DNA of 64,000 bases, from positions 2,790,001 to 2,854,000 of the forward strand of contig NZ_CP114767.1 of NCBI RefSeq assembly GCF_027359925.1. Direction: 5' to 3'. The stretch comes from Hymenobacter canadensis (GTDB lineage Bacteria; Bacteroidota; Bacteroidia; Cytophagales; Hymenobacteraceae). The translations under genes were made by a program, and so were the position numbers. The notes beneath the pieces were generated by a model. The model ran no database searches and had not been told where the DNA came from. It saw nothing but the letters and a program-made list of their open reading frames with translations. Below, piece after piece: positions 36,088-50,588 of the stretch (its first letter is position 1; every line of letters starts with the position of its first letter).

Positions 36088-36708
36088 TTATTTTTCCAGG
36101 ACCACGAATGAATTTCTGGCACCGGGAATCGAGCCGCTCACCACAATGAGGTTTTTCTCGGCTACAATGCGCATCACCTTCAGGTTCTGCACTTTCACCC
36201 GGTCGTTGCCCATGCGGCCACCCATGCGCATTCCTTTGAATACGCGCGAAGGCCACGAGCAAGCCCCGATAGAACCGGGGTGACGGCCGCGGTTGTGCTG
36301 ACCGTGAGTCTGGCCACCAACACCGGCGAAGTTGTAGCGCTTCACAACGCCCTGGAAACCTTTGCCTTTCGAGGTGCCTACTACGTCAACGAATTCGCCT
36401 TCCTCGAAGAGGGAAGCATTGATTTCGCTGCCAGCAGTGAACTGGGCTACCTCATCCGTGCGGAACTCAACGAGTTTACGCTTAGGAGTAGTTCCGGCTT
36501 TCGCAAAATGACCTGCCAATGCTTTGGTGGTGTTCTTTGCTTTTTTCTCGCCGTAACCGAGCTGGATGGCCGTGTAGCCGTCCGTTTCGATAGTTTTAAC
36601 CTGCGTCACCACACACGGACCTGCTTCGATGAGCGTGCAGGGAATGTTCTTCCCGTCCGGAGTGAAGAGGCTTGTCATACCGATTTTTTTACCGATGATG
36701 CCAGGCAT
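36088..36708 (-). CDS. rplC: 50S ribosomal protein L3
   Basis: Predicted 206 residues from ATG 36708 ([20 protein letters not shown]). The core [20 protein letters not shown] and [24 protein letters not shown] segment are present. It is the first gene after the terminator that separates it from rpsJ, so here the S10 operon proper starts at rplC, with a promoter box at 36773-36780. Confidence 0.98.
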   Translation of the reverse strand: MPGIIGKKIGMTSLFTPDGKNIPCTLIEAGPCVVTQVKTIETDGYTAIQLGYGEKKAKNTTKALAGHFAKAGTTPKRKLVEFRTDEVAQFTAGSEINASLFEEGEFVDVVGTSKGKGFQGVVKRYNFAGVGGQTHGQHNRGRHPGSIGACSWPSRVFKGMRMGGRMGNDRVKVQNLKVMRIVAEKNLIVVSGSIPGARNSFVVLEK

Positions 36709-36736
36709 TCTGTTTGGGTTTAGTAAAAGACGCACA

Positions 36737-36780
36737 CGAAAACGCCCGAGTGGCGTTTTCGGAATGGGAGTGCAAAGCTA
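36737..36780 (-). promoter_or_regulatory. Candidate rplC promoter box and 5'-leader hairpin
   Basis: On the minus strand TAGCTTTG (36780-36773) matches TAnnTTTG. Immediately downstream is a perfect 10-bp hairpin, CGAAAACGCC and GGCGTTTTCG with a five-base loop (36737-36761), which would stand almost at the 5' end of the message and 29 bases before the rplC ATG. No -33 TTTG is seen. The hairpin may protect the message or serve control by a ribosomal protein. Confidence 0.6.
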
Positions 36781-36911
36781 GGAAATTGTTATGTTATATA
36801 ATAGCTACCTTCTGAAATATTTTCAGTGTCACCGCTTTAGCCCTTCTTTGCCCCTCTCCTACTAGGTTTCTGCGGCGCATAAATTGACTTATCCCGTTTC
36901 CGAGCTCAGCC

Positions 36912-36957
36912 AAAAGCAAAACACCCCACCAGTTCCGAAGAACCAGTGGGGTGTTTT
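36912..36957 (-). terminator. Terminator between rpsJ and rplC
   Basis: Arms AAAACACCCCAC and GTGGGGTGTTTT, with inner pairs GTTC and GAAC, are followed on the minus strand by GCTTTTGGC. It lies about 26 bp after the rpsJ stop, so rpsJ belongs to the str operon transcript. Confidence 0.85.
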
Positions 36958-36982
36958 GGTGATTAGTTGACTAACTCAGTCC

Positions 36983-37288
36983 TCAGACTTTGATTTCAAC
37001 GTCAACGCCGCTTGGCAACTCCAGCTTCATCAGCGCATCTACGGTCTTCGACGAAGTCGAGTAGATGTCAACGAGACGCTTGTAAGTGCAGAGCTGGAAT
37101 TGCTCCCGGCTCTTCTTGTTCACGTGGGGCGAACGGAGCACGGTGAATTTTTCCTTGACGGTCGGCAAGGGAATCGGACCGCTTACGATAGCGCCCGTAG
37201 CCTTCACCGCCTTCACAATCTTCTCCGACGATTTGTCCACCAAGTTGTGGTCGTAGGATTTGAGTTTGATGCGAATCTTCTGGTTCAT
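36983..37288 (-). CDS. rpsJ: 30S ribosomal protein S10
   Basis: Predicted 101 residues with [40 protein letters not shown] and [21 protein letters not shown]10 is also the transcription antitermination partner NusE. It follows fusA by 21 bp and ends the str operon. Confidence 0.98.
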   Translation of the reverse strand: MNQKIRIKLKSYDHNLVDKSSEKIVKAVKATGAIVSGPIPLPTVKEKFTVLRSPHVNKKSREQFQLCTYKRLVDIYSTSSKTVDALMKLELPSGVDVEIKV

Positions 37289-37309
37289 GTCTATTGAATG
37301 AAAGCGGTG

Positions 37310-39454
37310 TTAGCGAATGGCGTTACCCTTCTGCTTGGCAATGATGCCTTCAGCAAGGTTGTTGGGCACCTGGTCGTAGTGCGAGAAGGTCAGCGAAGCC
37401 GAAGCCCGACCCGACGAGATGGTACGCAGCGTAGTTACGTAGCCGAACAGTTCCGACAGCGGAACGTCAGCCTTGATTACGTTGGCGCCACCTTTGGTGT
37501 CCATGCCTTTCATGATACCACGGCGACGGTTCAGGTCACCGGTTACCGAACCCGTGTACTCGTCGGGCGAAACAACTTCTACCGCCATAATTGGCTCGAG
37601 CAGTTTCGGACCAGCTTGCTTGCCGGCTTCACGGAAACCACCACGGGCAGCAAGTTCGAACGACAGGGCGTCCGAGTCAACATCGTGGTAAGAACCGTAA
37701 TACAGGCGCACGCGCATGCCTTCGATGGGGAAGCCTGCCAGCGGACCATTCTTCATAGCTTCTTCGAAGCCTTTCTGAACTGGTGCGATGAATTCGCGTG
37801 GGATAACACCACCGGTGATATCGTTTACGAACTCCAGACCTGGTTTCTCCGGATCGGTGATTTTCGGACCAAGTTCGAACACGATGTCGCCAAACTTACC
37901 ACGACCACCGGTCTGCTTCTTGTAAGTTTCGCGGTGCTCTACCGACTTGGTCAGAATCTCTTTGTAGGCTACCTGAGGAGCACCTTGGTTGATTTCCACC
38001 TTGAACTCCCGACGCATCCGGTCGATGATGATTTCGAGGTGAAGCTCGCCCATGCCTTTCAGAACAGTCTGGCCCGTCTCGGGGTCGGTCTGAACTACCA
38101 GCGTTGGGTCTTCCTCCACGAGTTTGGCAATAGCCATACCCATTTTGTCCATATCGGCCTGGGTCTTAGGCTCAATGGCGTAGCCGATTACCGGCTCCGG
38201 GAAGCTCATCGACTCCAGTACCACGCGCGACTTCTCGTCGGTCAGCGTGTCACCGGTTTTGATGTCTTTGAAACCAACACCTGCAGCAATATCACCCGCC
38301 TGGATTTTGTCAATCGGGTTCTGCTTGTTGGAGTGCATCTGCATAAGGCGCGAGATACGCTCTTTCTTGTTCGTACGGTTGTTGTGCACGTACGAGCCAG
38401 CGTCCAGCACGCCGCTGTAGCAGCGGAAGAAGCACAGACGGCCCACGAAGGGGTCGGTAGCAATCTTGAACGCCAGGGCAGTGAAGGGCTCCGAGTTGTC
38501 GGGGTGACGCGTCACCTCAGCACCAGTGTCCGGATCGGTACCGATGATGGGGGGCATGTCCAGCGGCGACGGCAGGTAGGCCATTACGCCATCCAGCATC
38601 GACTGTACACCTTTGTTCTTGAACGCCGAACCACACATTACGGGCGAGAACTTCATGTCGATAACCGCCTGGCGGATAACGACCATCATTTCCTCTTTCG
38701 TGATGGAGTCTGGGTCGTCGAAGAATTTCTCCAGCAACGCGTCGTCGTACTCGGCTACGCTTTCCACCAGCTTCTGGCGCCACTCGGCTACGGTCTCCAC
38801 CAGATCCTCGGGAACCGGGATTTCGTGGTAGGCTTTGCCTTGGGTAGCGTCGTCCCACACGATGGCTTTGCCAGTCAGCAGGTCAACTACGCCTTTGAAG
38901 GTATCTTCAGCGCCAATCGGAATCTGGAGCGGCACGGGGTTAGCACCCAGCTTGTCCTTGATTTCGTTAACGGCTTTGAAGAAGTCAGCGCCGGCACGGT
39001 CCATCTTGTTGACGAAGCAGATGCGGGGCACCTTGTACTTGTCAGCCTGACGCCATACGGTTTCCGACTGGGGCTCTACACCGGATACGGCGCAGAACAG
39101 GGCCACAGCACCATCAAGTACACGCAGCGAACGTTCAACTTCTACCGTGAAGTCAACGTGGCCAGGGGTATCGATGAGGTTGATCTTGTACTGCTTGGTG
39201 TCCGGGGTTGGATCACCCTGCGCATCGGTTGGGTAGTTCCAGAAGGTAGTAGTAGCAGCCGACGTGATAGTGATACCACGCTCCTGCTCCTGCTCCATCC
39301 AGTCCATCGTGGCGGCACCTTCGTGCACTTCCCCGATTTTATGGGTCTTACCGGTATAGTAGAGAATGCGCTCCGACGTGGTGGTTTTACCAGCATCGAT
39401 GTGCGCCATAATCCCGATATTCCGGAGGTATTGCAGATCTTTATTAACAGCCAT
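37310..39454 (-). CDS. fusA: Elongation factor G
   Basis: Predicted 714 residues. GTPase motifs: G1 [15 protein letters not shown] (17-31), G3 [11 protein letters not shown] and G4 [11 protein letters not shown]. Domain IV contains [23 protein letters not shown] moves tRNA and mRNA on the ribosome and acts with RRF (59710-60273) in recycling. It lies between rpsG (102 bp) and rpsJ (21 bp). Confidence 0.98.
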   Translation of the reverse strand: MAVNKDLQYLRNIGIMAHIDAGKTTTSERILYYTGKTHKIGEVHEGAATMDWMEQEQERGITITSAATTTFWNYPTDAQGDPTPDTKQYKINLIDTPGHVDFTVEVERSLRVLDGAVALFCAVSGVEPQSETVWRQADKYKVPRICFVNKMDRAGADFFKAVNEIKDKLGANPVPLQIPIGAEDTFKGVVDLLTGKAIVWDDATQGKAYHEIPVPEDLVETVAEWRQKLVESVAEYDDALLEKFFDDPDSITKEEMMVVIRQAVIDMKFSPVMCGSAFKNKGVQSMLDGVMAYLPSPLDMPPIIGTDPDTGAEVTRHPDNSEPFTALAFKIATDPFVGRLCFFRCYSGVLDAGSYVHNNRTNKKERISRLMQMHSNKQNPIDKIQAGDIAAGVGFKDIKTGDTLTDEKSRVVLESMSFPEPVIGYAIEPKTQADMDKMGMAIAKLVEEDPTLVVQTDPETGQTVLKGMGELHLEIIIDRMRREFKVEINQGAPQVAYKEILTKSVEHRETYKKQTGGRGKFGDIVFELGPKITDPEKPGLEFVNDITGGVIPREFIAPVQKGFEEAMKNGPLAGFPIEGMRVRLYYGSYHDVDSDALSFELAARGGFREAGKQAGPKLLEPIMAVEVVSPDEYTGSVTGDLNRRRGIMKGMDTKGGANVIKADVPLSELFGYVTTLRTISSGRASASLTFSHYDQVPNNLAEGIIAKQKGNAIR

Positions 39455-39462
39455 GTCTAGTT

Positions 39463-39553
39463 GAATGAGTGAATGTGTGTTTGGTGAGCAGGCAGCAACC
39501 GAGGTGTGGAGTTAACCAAATCAACGGGCGGCCCATTCACTTAGGCACTCATT
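39463..39553 (-). promoter_or_regulatory. Competing inverted repeats in the rpsG-fusA gap
   Basis: The segment GAATGAGTGAATG (39463-39475) can pair either with CATTCAC (39534-39540) or with CACTCATT (39546-39553); both partners overlap on the same left arm. This could give two alternative RNA folds just before fusA. No function is known. Confidence 0.4.
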
Positions 39554-39556
39554 TAT

Positions 39557-40024
39557 TTAGAAGCGGAAGTGCGAGAAGGCCTTGTTAGCCTCTGCCATCC
39601 GGTGCGTGTCGTCTTTCTTCTTCACGGCAGCACCTTCACCTTTCGCGGCGGCGATGATTTCACCGGCCAGCTTGTCCTTCATGGTCTTTTCGCCACGACG
39701 ACGAGCGTACTGAATCAGCCACTTCGAGCCAACAGCAATACGACGGTCGGGACGAACTTCAATTGGAACCTGGAAGGTAGCACCACCTACGCGGCGGCTC
39801 TTCACTTCTACGGTCGGCATGACGTTGTTGAGGGCTTTGCGCCACATCTCCACGCCGCTTTCCTTGGTGCGCTGCTCAACAAGCTCGCAGGCATCATAGA
39901 AAATGGTGTAGGCGAGGTTTTTCTTCCCGTCGTACATCATGTAGTTAACGAACCGGGTAACCAGCGTCTCCTTGAACTTGGGGTCGGGCAGGAGGATGCG
40001 CTTCTTTGGTTTTGACTTTCTCAT
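39557..40024 (-). CDS. rpsG: 30S ribosomal protein S7
   Basis: Predicted 155 residues with [40 protein letters not shown], and the end [10 protein letters not shown]7 organises the 30S head and in E. coli binds the rpsL-rpsG spacer. Here the spacer (86 bp) holds a long hairpin. Confidence 0.98.
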   Translation of the reverse strand: MRKSKPKKRILLPDPKFKETLVTRFVNYMMYDGKKNLAYTIFYDACELVEQRTKESGVEMWRKALNNVMPTVEVKSRRVGGATFQVPIEVRPDRRIAVGSKWLIQYARRRGEKTMKDKLAGEIIAAAKGEGAAVKKKDDTHRMAEANKAFSHFRF

Positions 40025-40040
40025 GGGTGTAGAAATGAGC

Positions 40041-40099
40041 TGAGGTAGCGGGCCAGTGGGATAAGAACCATGTGCTATCCGGCACGGCGCGCTACCTCA
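40041..40099 (-). promoter_or_regulatory. Long hairpin in the rpsL-rpsG spacer, candidate S7 control site
   Basis: Outer arms TGAGGTAGCG (40041-40050) and CGCTACCTCA (40090-40099) pair perfectly; inner arms CC-GTGGGATA and TATCCGGCACGG continue the stem, leaving a 12-base loop. Its position equals the site where S7 represses translation in the E. coli str operon. The role here is inferred from position only. Confidence 0.55.
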
Positions 40100-40110
40100 C
40101 TCGGTTTCAA

Positions 40111-40533
40111 TTACTTTTTCTTCTTAGCAGGAGCGCCTTTGCCGGCTGGAGCAGCCTGGCCTGGCTTCGGACGCTTGGCACCGTACTTCGAGCGGCGCTG
40201 CGTACGGCCGTTCACACCAGCGGTGTCAAGGGCACCACGGATGATGTGGTAACGCACGCCGGGAAGGTCTTTCACACGACCACCACGAATCAGCACGATG
40301 CTGTGCTCCTGCAGGTTGTGGCCTTCACCGGGAATGTAGGCGTTAACTTCTTTGCCGTTGGTCAGGCGCACACGGGCCACTTTACGCATAGCCGAGTTCG
40401 GCTTCTTAGGCGTGGTGGTGTACACACGGGTGCAAACGCCACGGCGCTGCGGGCACGAGTCAAGAGCCGGCGACTTCGACTTCGTCGTCAGCTTCTCGCG
40501 GCCTTTTCGTACTAACTGGTTGATGGTAGGCAT
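40111..40533 (-). CDS. rpsL: 30S ribosomal protein S12
   Basis: Predicted 140 residues with [40 protein letters not shown] and [18 protein letters not shown]. The Lys of KKPNSA and the Lys of RVKDLPG, where streptomycin resistance changes occur in other bacteria, are wild type. The tail is Lys-rich. It is the first gene of the str operon, with a strong promoter at 40582-40613. Confidence 0.98.
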   Translation of the reverse strand: MPTINQLVRKGREKLTTKSKSPALDSCPQRRGVCTRVYTTTPKKPNSAMRKVARVRLTNGKEVNAYIPGEGHNLQEHSIVLIRGGRVKDLPGVRYHIIRGALDTAGVNGRTQRRSKYGAKRPKPGQAAPAGKGAPAKKKK

Positions 40534-40581
40534 CTACGGTATGTTTTGTCAAGGAGGGTTCTCTCCCAAAAATTAGGCTTG

Positions 40582-40613
40582 CAAAGGTAGAAAAGTCAGG
40601 GTGAAATAGCAAA
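40582..40613 (-). promoter_or_regulatory. Bacteroidota-type promoter of rpsL
   Basis: On the minus strand TTTG (40613-40610) is followed after 20 bases by TACCTTTG (40589-40582). This is a full match to the TTTG-N19/21-TAnnTTTG consensus of the primary sigma factor in Bacteroides. Transcription should start near 40575, about 40 bases before the ATG. Confidence 0.82.
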
Positions 40614-40758
40614 CGAGTTGGAATAGTTTGTTTTAGGGAATTGCCCGAAGCCATTTCAGACAATTTCAGAGCTGATAATTCTCGTTTTCCCAAAGCCAAG
40701 CTATATGGTGCCGTTTGCGTGGTTTCGTTCCTTCTCGGGTCAGCCAAGGATTGCACCT

Positions 40759-40800
40759 AAAAAGGTCAGGGCTTCTATCATCCCGATAAAAGCCCTGACC
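40759..40800 (-). terminator. Terminator after the DUF3467 gene
   Basis: Arms GGTCAGGGCTT (40764-40774) and AAGCCCTGACC (40790-40800), with inner TATC and GATA, are followed by TTTTT on the minus strand. It closes the rpoBC-DUF3467 region. Confidence 0.9.
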
Positions 40801-40821
40801 AGCGTGGTACTATTTGAATTA

Positions 40822-41166
40822 TTAGGCCTCCCCTATTTTCCCGCCGAAGCCCATCGGGTACATCGGCGAGTCGTTTTGCTGCTTGATGGGGCCGTTGGCC
40901 TGCTCGTACCGCTCCAGGTTTTCAGCAAGGGCTGCCTGCAGGCGCTTGGCGTGCTCAGGCGTGAGGATGATGCGCGCCTTCACCTTGGCCTTAGGCAGGC
41001 CCGGCATCAGCCGAATGAAGTCGATGACGAATTCGCTGCTGCTGTGCGCAATCATGGCCAGGTTGGCATACTCTCCCTCGGCAATGTCTTCCGACAGCTC
41101 GATGTTGATGGCGTTCGGGTCTTGCGGCTGAGGCGCGTCGGCGTCGGGTTGGTTGGGTTGGTTCAT
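40822..41166 (-). CDS. DUF3467 family protein
   Basis: Predicted 114 residues. A polar N-terminus (NQPDADAPQPQDPNA) is followed by the compact core IELSEDIAEGEYANLAMIAH, SSSEFVIDFIRLMPG and VKARIILTPEHAKRLQAAL. This is the DUF3467 pattern, in which I know no biochemical activity. It lies between the rpoC terminator and the rpsL operon, a place I recall it holding in other Bacteroidota, which suggests a link to transcription or translation. Confidence 0.85.
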   Translation of the reverse strand: MNQPNQPDADAPQPQDPNAINIELSEDIAEGEYANLAMIAHSSSEFVIDFIRLMPGLPKAKVKARIILTPEHAKRLQAALAENLERYEQANGPIKQQNDSPMYPMGFGGKIGEA

Positions 41167-41222
41167 TGGAAGGGGTTACGGGAACGGCTACCGTGTTGGT
41201 GGGCCGAATGGTTAAAACTACC

Positions 41223-41260
41223 AAAAAAGAAAAAGCCGGCCAGATTTCTCCGGCCGGCTT
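41223..41260 (-). terminator. Terminator after rpoC
   Basis: Perfect arms AAGCCGGCC (41233-41241) and GGCCGGCTT (41252-41260) are followed on the minus strand by TTTTTCTTTTTT. It lies 25 bp after the rpoC stop. Confidence 0.9.
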
Positions 41261-41284
41261 CTCCTAATTTAAGCAGCTACTAGC

Positions 41285-44200
41285 TTACTCCGAAACGGAC
41301 TCGCGGCGCGAGGCACGGGCGGGGCGCTTGGTAGGTGCAGGCGTCTCGTCGGCTTTGGCGGCCTGTTGGGCCTCCAGTTCCTCTTTCGAGCCCACGATCT
41401 GACGCGTGTATTCGCGCAGACCGGTACCGGCCGGAATGAGGTGACCTACGATTACGTTCTCCTTCAGGCCCAGCAGTTCATCGGCCTTGCCACGGATGGC
41501 AGCTTCCGACAGCACCTTGGTCGTCTCCTGGAAGGAGGCAGCCGAGATGAACGACTGAGTGCCCAGCGAAGCCTGGGTGATACCCTGCAGCGTAGGACGG
41601 GATACCGAAGGCTGCGCGTCGCGCACTTCCACCAGGGCCAGGTCGCGGCGGCGCAGGCTGCTGTTCTCGTCGCGCAGGCGACGAGCCGTTACAATCTGGC
41701 CGGGCTTCAGGTTGGTCGAATCGCCGGAGTTCGTTACCACCTTCATGTCGATGATGGTATCGTTTTCCTCCATGAACACGATTTTGTCGATTACCTGGTG
41801 CTCCAGGAACGTCGTGTCGCCAGCGTCGAGAATCACAACTTTCTGCATCATCTGGCGAACTACCACCTCGATGTGCTTATCGTTGATTTTCACACCCTGC
41901 AAGCGGTATACTTCCTGAATCTCGTTCACGAGGTATTCCTGCACGGCGCCGGGGCCCTGAATGCTCAGGATGTCGGAAGGCGTGATGGCACCATCCGACA
42001 GCGGTGAGCCAGCGCGGATGAAGTCGTTGTCCTGCACCAGAATGTGCTTGGACAGCGGCACCATGTACTTCTTCTTGACGCCGTCTTTCGACTCCACGAA
42101 GATTTCGCGGTTGCCACGCTTCACCGTACCGTAGGTTACCACACCATCGATTTCGGCCACTACGGCCGGGTTCGACGGGTTACGGGCTTCGAAGAGTTCC
42201 GTAACGCGGGGCAGACCACCGGTAATGTCGCGGGTTTTACCCACAGCACGCGGAATCTTGGCCAGAATCTGACCGGCCTTGATTTTCTCGCCGTTCTCGA
42301 CGTTGATGTGCGAGCCAACCGGAATGCTGTATGCTTTCTGGCCTTCTGCGTCACCTTTCTTGCCGGGACGAACGATGATGGCCGGGTTCTGGTCCTTGGC
42401 CTTCGATTCGATAATCACTTTCTCGCGGTGACCGGTCTGTTCGTCCGACTCCTCACGGTAAGTGATGCCTTCGGTGATGGCATCGTACTGAATGTTACCA
42501 TCAAACTCGGCCAGAATAACGGCGTTGTAAGGGTCCCAGTTGTTCAGCTCGTGGCCTTTCTCCACCTCCTGGCCTTCGTTCACCAGCAGGAAAGAGCCGT
42601 AGGGAACGTGGTTGGAGATGAACACCTTGCCAGTGCCTTTCTCTACGATGCGGATTTCGCCCGAGCGACCCATTACCACTTTCACCATCTCGCCGTCGGC
42701 GTTAGCGGTTTCCACGGTCCGGATGTCTTCGAACTCTACTACACCGGCGAATTTGGCCTTGAGGCTGGCTTCTACGGCGATGTTAGAGGCCGTACCACCT
42801 ACGTGGAAGGTACGCAGCGTGAGCTGGGTACCGGGCTCCCCGATGGACTGAGCAGCAATTACGCCAACAGCTTCACCCTTCTGGACCATGCGGCCCGACG
42901 ACAGGTTACGGCCGTAGCACTTACCGCAGATACCACGCTTGGATTCGCAGGTCAGTACCGAGCGGATTTCCACCGATTCGATGCTGGTCTGGTCGATGCG
43001 ACGGGTAACTTCCTCGGTGATTTCGTCACCGGCGGTCAGGATTACTTCGTCCGTCAGCGGGTCGATGATATCGTGCACCGCTACGCGACCCAGGATACGC
43101 TCGGCCAGGGGCTCTACTACGTCCTCGTTGTCTTTCAACGCGAAGGTTTCGATACCCCGCAGCGTGCCGCAGTCTACCTCGTTCACGATTACGTCCTGCG
43201 ATACGTCTACCAGACGACGGGTCAGGTAGCCGGCGTCGGCCGTCTTCAGTGCCGTATCGGCAAGACCTTTACGAGCACCGTGAGTCGAGATGAAATACTC
43301 GATTACATCGAGGCCTTCTTTGAAGTTCGACAGAATCGGGTTTTCGATAATCTCGCCTACCGAACCTTGGAGCGACTTCTGTGGCTTAGCCATCAGACCC
43401 CGCATACCGCCGAGCTGACGAATCTGCTCACGCGAGCCACGAGCACCGGAGTGCATCATCATGTAAATCGAGTTGAAGCCCTGATCCTCTTTTTCAAGAC
43501 GACCCATGAGGGTTTCCGTGATTTGGTTGTTGATGCGGGTCCAGATGTCGATAACCTGGTTGTAACGCTCGTTGTCGGTAATCAGACCCATCTGGTAGTT
43601 CTGAGTAACGGCCTTCACGTCGTTCTGCGCTTGCAGAATCAGGGCATCCTTCTCTTTCGGAATCTGGATGTCGCCCAGACCCATCGACAGACCACCTTTG
43701 TAAGCCGACTGGAAGCCTAGCGTCTTGATGTCGTCGAGGAACTGTGCAGTGCGGGCCATGCCGGTCCGCTTGAACACCATCGAAATGATCTGCTGCAGCT
43801 TCTTCTTCGTCAGCAGCTCATCCACGAAACCTACCTCGGTTGGCACGAGCTGGTTGAACAGCACGCGGCCGGCTACGGTCTCGATGATCTTGGTTACAAG
43901 GTTATCGTCCTCGTCGCGAACCAGCGTGCGCACCTTGATGTAGGCGTGCTTGGACAGCTGACCTTCGTTGAGGGCAATTACTACTTCCTCATCGGAGTAG
44001 AAAATGCGGCCTTCACCTTGGATGCTCTCCTCGGGCGTGGTACGCTTGCCTTTGGTTACGTAGTACAAGCCCAGAACCATGTCCTGCGACGGTACCGCAA
44101 TCGGCGCGCCATTGGCGGGGTTCAAGATGTTGTGCGACGCCAGCATGAGCATGGAGGCTTCCAGGATAGCGGCCGGTCCCAGGGGAACGTGCACAGCCAT

Positions 44201-45637
44201 CTGGTCACCGTCAAAGTCAGCGTTGAAGGCCGTACAGACGAGCGGGTGCAGCTGGATAGCCTTGCCCTCGATGAGGCGCGGCTGGAACGCCTGGATACCC
44301 AGACGGTGAAGCGTAGGAGCCCGGTTAAGCAATACTGGGTGGCCTTTCAGCACGTTCTCCAGGATGTCCCAAACTACTGCGTCCTTGCGGTCCACAATCT
44401 TCTTAGCCGATTTCACCGTCTTCACAATGCCGCGCTCGATGAGCTTGCGGATGATGAACGGCTTGAACAGCTCGGCCGCCATGTTCTTGGGCAGACCGCA
44501 CTCGTGCAGCTTCAGCTCAGGACCAACGACGATAACCGAACGACCCGAGTAATCGACACGCTTACCGAGCAGGTTCTGACGGAAGCGGCCCTGCTTGCCT
44601 TTCAGCATATCGGACAGCGACTTCAGGGCGCGGTTGCCTTCGGCGCGCACGGCATTCACCTTACGCGAGTTGTCGAACAGCGAGTCTACAGCTTCCTGCA
44701 GCATGCGCTTCTCGTTCCGCAGAATCACCTCGGGAGCCTTGATTTCGATCAGGCGCTTGAGGCGGTTGTTGCGGATGATTACGCGACGGTACAGGTCGTT
44801 CAGGTCGGAAGTGGCAAAACGGCCACCGTCGAGCGGAACAAGCGGACGTAACTCCGGTGGAATCACCGGAACCATGCGGATTACCATCCACTCAGGCTTG
44901 TTTTCCACGCGGGTCGAGGCGTCGCGGAACGCTTCCACTACACGCAGACGCTTCAACGCTTCAGCCTTACGCTGCTGCGAAGTTTCGTGAGCGGCAGAGT
45001 CACGCAGCGAGTAGCTCAGCTCGTCCAGGTTGATGCGCTCCAACAGGAGTTGCAAGGCATCGGCACCCATGCGGGCGATGAACTTGTTGGGGTCCTCGTT
45101 CGGCAGCATCTGGTTCTCGCGGGGGAGCTTGTCGATGATGTCGAGGTATTCGTCTTCGGTGAGGAAGTCGAGCTGCTGCACGCCTTCGTCGCCCAATACG
45201 CCGGGCTGTACAACTACGTACCGCTCGTAATAGATAATCTGATCGAGCTTCTTGGTGGGCAGGCCCAGTAGGTAGCCGATTTTATTTGGCAGGGACTTGA
45301 AGTACCAGATATGCGCAACAGGCACCACCAGTTCGATGTGGCCCATCCGCTCCCGGCGTACTTTCTTCTCGGTCACCTCCACGCCGCAACGGTCGCAGAT
45401 GATGCCTTTATAGCGAATCCGCTTGTATTTGCCGCAGTGGCATTCCCAGTCCTTCACGGGACCGAAAATCCGCTCGCAAAACAGGCCGCCCATCTCGGGC
45501 TTGTACGTCCGGTAGTTGATCGTCTCGGGCTTCACAACTTCACCGTTCGACCGCTCCAGAATGGATTCGGGCGAGGCCAGCGAAATGGTGACTTTCGAGA
45601 AGTCCTGTACCAGTTTCTTGTTTTTTGCAAACGCCAT
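41285..45637 (-). CDS. rpoC: RNA polymerase beta' subunit
   Basis: Predicted 1450 residues, a length usual in Bacteroidota. The N-terminal zinc site ([14 protein letters not shown]), the catalytic triple Asp motif [13 protein letters not shown] near residue 470, and the second zinc site ([13 protein letters not shown]) are present. The C-terminal 40 residues are a Lys/Ala/Thr-rich tail ([20 protein letters not shown]). It is separated from rpoB by an unusual 348-bp gap and followed by a strong terminator. Confidence 0.99.
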   Translation of the reverse strand: MAFAKNKKLVQDFSKVTISLASPESILERSNGEVVKPETINYRTYKPEMGGLFCERIFGPVKDWECHCGKYKRIRYKGIICDRCGVEVTEKKVRRERMGHIELVVPVAHIWYFKSLPNKIGYLLGLPTKKLDQIIYYERYVVVQPGVLGDEGVQQLDFLTEDEYLDIIDKLPRENQMLPNEDPNKFIARMGADALQLLLERINLDELSYSLRDSAAHETSQQRKAEALKRLRVVEAFRDASTRVENKPEWMVIRMVPVIPPELRPLVPLDGGRFATSDLNDLYRRVIIRNNRLKRLIEIKAPEVILRNEKRMLQEAVDSLFDNSRKVNAVRAEGNRALKSLSDMLKGKQGRFRQNLLGKRVDYSGRSVIVVGPELKLHECGLPKNMAAELFKPFIIRKLIERGIVKTVKSAKKIVDRKDAVVWDILENVLKGHPVLLNRAPTLHRLGIQAFQPRLIEGKAIQLHPLVCTAFNADFDGDQMAVHVPLGPAAILEASMLMLASHNILNPANGAPIAVPSQDMVLGLYYVTKGKRTTPEESIQGEGRIFYSDEEVVIALNEGQLSKHAYIKVRTLVRDEDDNLVTKIIETVAGRVLFNQLVPTEVGFVDELLTKKKLQQIISMVFKRTGMARTAQFLDDIKTLGFQSAYKGGLSMGLGDIQIPKEKDALILQAQNDVKAVTQNYQMGLITDNERYNQVIDIWTRINNQITETLMGRLEKEDQGFNSIYMMMHSGARGSREQIRQLGGMRGLMAKPQKSLQGSVGEIIENPILSNFKEGLDVIEYFISTHGARKGLADTALKTADAGYLTRRLVDVSQDVIVNEVDCGTLRGIETFALKDNEDVVEPLAERILGRVAVHDIIDPLTDEVILTAGDEITEEVTRRIDQTSIESVEIRSVLTCESKRGICGKCYGRNLSSGRMVQKGEAVGVIAAQSIGEPGTQLTLRTFHVGGTASNIAVEASLKAKFAGVVEFEDIRTVETANADGEMVKVVMGRSGEIRIVEKGTGKVFISNHVPYGSFLLVNEGQEVEKGHELNNWDPYNAVILAEFDGNIQYDAITEGITYREESDEQTGHREKVIIESKAKDQNPAIIVRPGKKGDAEGQKAYSIPVGSHINVENGEKIKAGQILAKIPRAVGKTRDITGGLPRVTELFEARNPSNPAVVAEIDGVVTYGTVKRGNREIFVESKDGVKKKYMVPLSKHILVQDNDFIRAGSPLSDGAITPSDILSIQGPGAVQEYLVNEIQEVYRLQGVKINDKHIEVVVRQMMQKVVILDAGDTTFLEHQVIDKIVFMEENDTIIDMKVVTNSGDSTNLKPGQIVTARRLRDENSSLRRRDLALVEVRDAQPSVSRPTLQGITQASLGTQSFISAASFQETTKVLSEAAIRGKADELLGLKENVIVGHLIPAGTGLREYTRQIVGSKEELEAQQAAKADETPAPTKRPARASRRESVSE

Positions 45638-45985
45638 GTAGGGTAGCTGTTAGCTGTTGGCTTGTGGCTGTTAGTTGGTTCCGCTGGTCTTAAGACCAGT
45701 CGGAAAGAACAGAACAGTTCGACTCTGCGAAAAGTGCTCTGCGGGTCGGATAGGTACGCCGCGCAGTAGGTTTTGCTAGGTCTGATTGGGTACTCGTTCG
45801 TCTTTGGGCAAACACGAACCCTTGTGCAGCCAACCAATGCCGGTATCAGCTGTCGTTCTGACCTTATCTCGGAACGACGCCGGCAGCAGTTGTTTTCGGT
45901 TTCCCGAACTGCGGATACTTTATATAAGCAGGACTTGAAAAGTGGCTGCCGATACTCGCGCATCAGCAGCCACTACTTTCAAACC
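45638..45985 (-). other. rpoB-rpoC spacer, 348 bp, with hairpins
   Basis: No gene is seen. Just after the rpoB stop is a hairpin AGTGGCTGC / GCAGCCACT (45941-45949 and 45966-45974) followed by TTTTC on the minus strand. In the middle lies a perfect 16-bp palindrome CTGGTCTTAAGACCAG (45684-45699). Near rpoC a degenerate run of AGCTGTT/GGCTGTTAG units occurs (45645-45678). The spacer is long for rpoBC, which in most bacteria is under 100 bp. Confidence 0.7.
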
Positions 45986-49888
<3,903 letters not shown>

Positions 49889-50084
49889 TGTATGTGGGGT
49901 TAGGAAATGGACACTGGGAGAATCCAGAACAGGGTAGTAACAGGGCCACTACCTTGAAAAATCAGAAAGTTGCGGGCGCACGAAAGCGCAAAGCAGAACC
50001 TTGCGCTTGTGGCGTCCGTAGGCACGAAAAGCCGCAAAGCGGCGTGCAAACGAACTTCCGGCTGGTTTGTTGCCTACAAACAGG

Positions 50085-50110
50085 AAAAGACCTGGCTTAG
50101 TTGCCAGGCC
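50085..50110 (-). terminator. Partial terminator between rplL and rpoB
   Basis: Arms GACCTGGC (50089-50096) and GCCAGGCC (50103-50110) are followed by TTTTCC on the minus strand. A partial terminator at this place is known in E. coli to set the ratio of L7/L12 to RNA polymerase; the same is likely here. Further small hairpins follow at 50032-50044 and around 50000. Confidence 0.7.
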
Positions 50111-50148
50111 TCTCCTTATTTGCTGGTTTTAAGAGCAGGCAGCAGAAA

Positions 50149-50526
50149 TTACTTAACTTCTACTTCAGCGCCGGCTTCTTCCAGTTGCTTTTTCAGCGAC
50201 TCAGCTTCGTCTTTGGCAACACCTTCTTTCAGGGCCTTAGGGGCACCGTCAACCAGTTCTTTGGCTTCTTTCAGGCCCAGACCGGTCAGGTCTTTCACCA
50301 GTTTCACAACGGCCAGTTTAGCCGAACCAGCCGACTTCAGGATCACGTCGAACGTGGTCTTCTCCTCAGGAGCGTCAGCAGCGGCAGCGCCACCACCGGC
50401 CATCATTACCGGAGCAGCAGCAGCAGGCTCAATGCCGTACTCGTCCTTCAGGATGGTAGCCAGTTCGTTTACTTCTTTTACCGTCAGGCTAACGAGCTGC
50501 TCGGCGAATGCTTTCAAATCTGCCAT
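50149..50526 (-). CDS. rplL: 50S ribosomal protein L7/L12
   Basis: Predicted 125 residues: N-terminal dimer helix ([20 protein letters not shown]), an Ala/Gly hinge, and the C-terminal domain [20 protein letters not shown] to [10 protein letters not shown]. It forms the stalk that recruits translation factors. It follows rplJ after 62 bp. Confidence 0.98.
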   Translation of the reverse strand: MADLKAFAEQLVSLTVKEVNELATILKDEYGIEPAAAAPVMMAGGGAAAADAPEEKTTFDVILKSAGSAKLAVVKLVKDLTGLGLKEAKELVDGAPKALKEGVAKDEAESLKKQLEEAGAEVEVK

Positions 50527-50588
50527 TTCTGTAGATTGTTAAAAAGGGGTTGTTGGAGGAAATTGAAGGTGAAAAAGATGAGCAGCGG

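Noticed and set aside
36080..36262. N-terminal extension of rplD
   Set aside because: It overlaps rplC in another frame; L4 starts normally at 36079.
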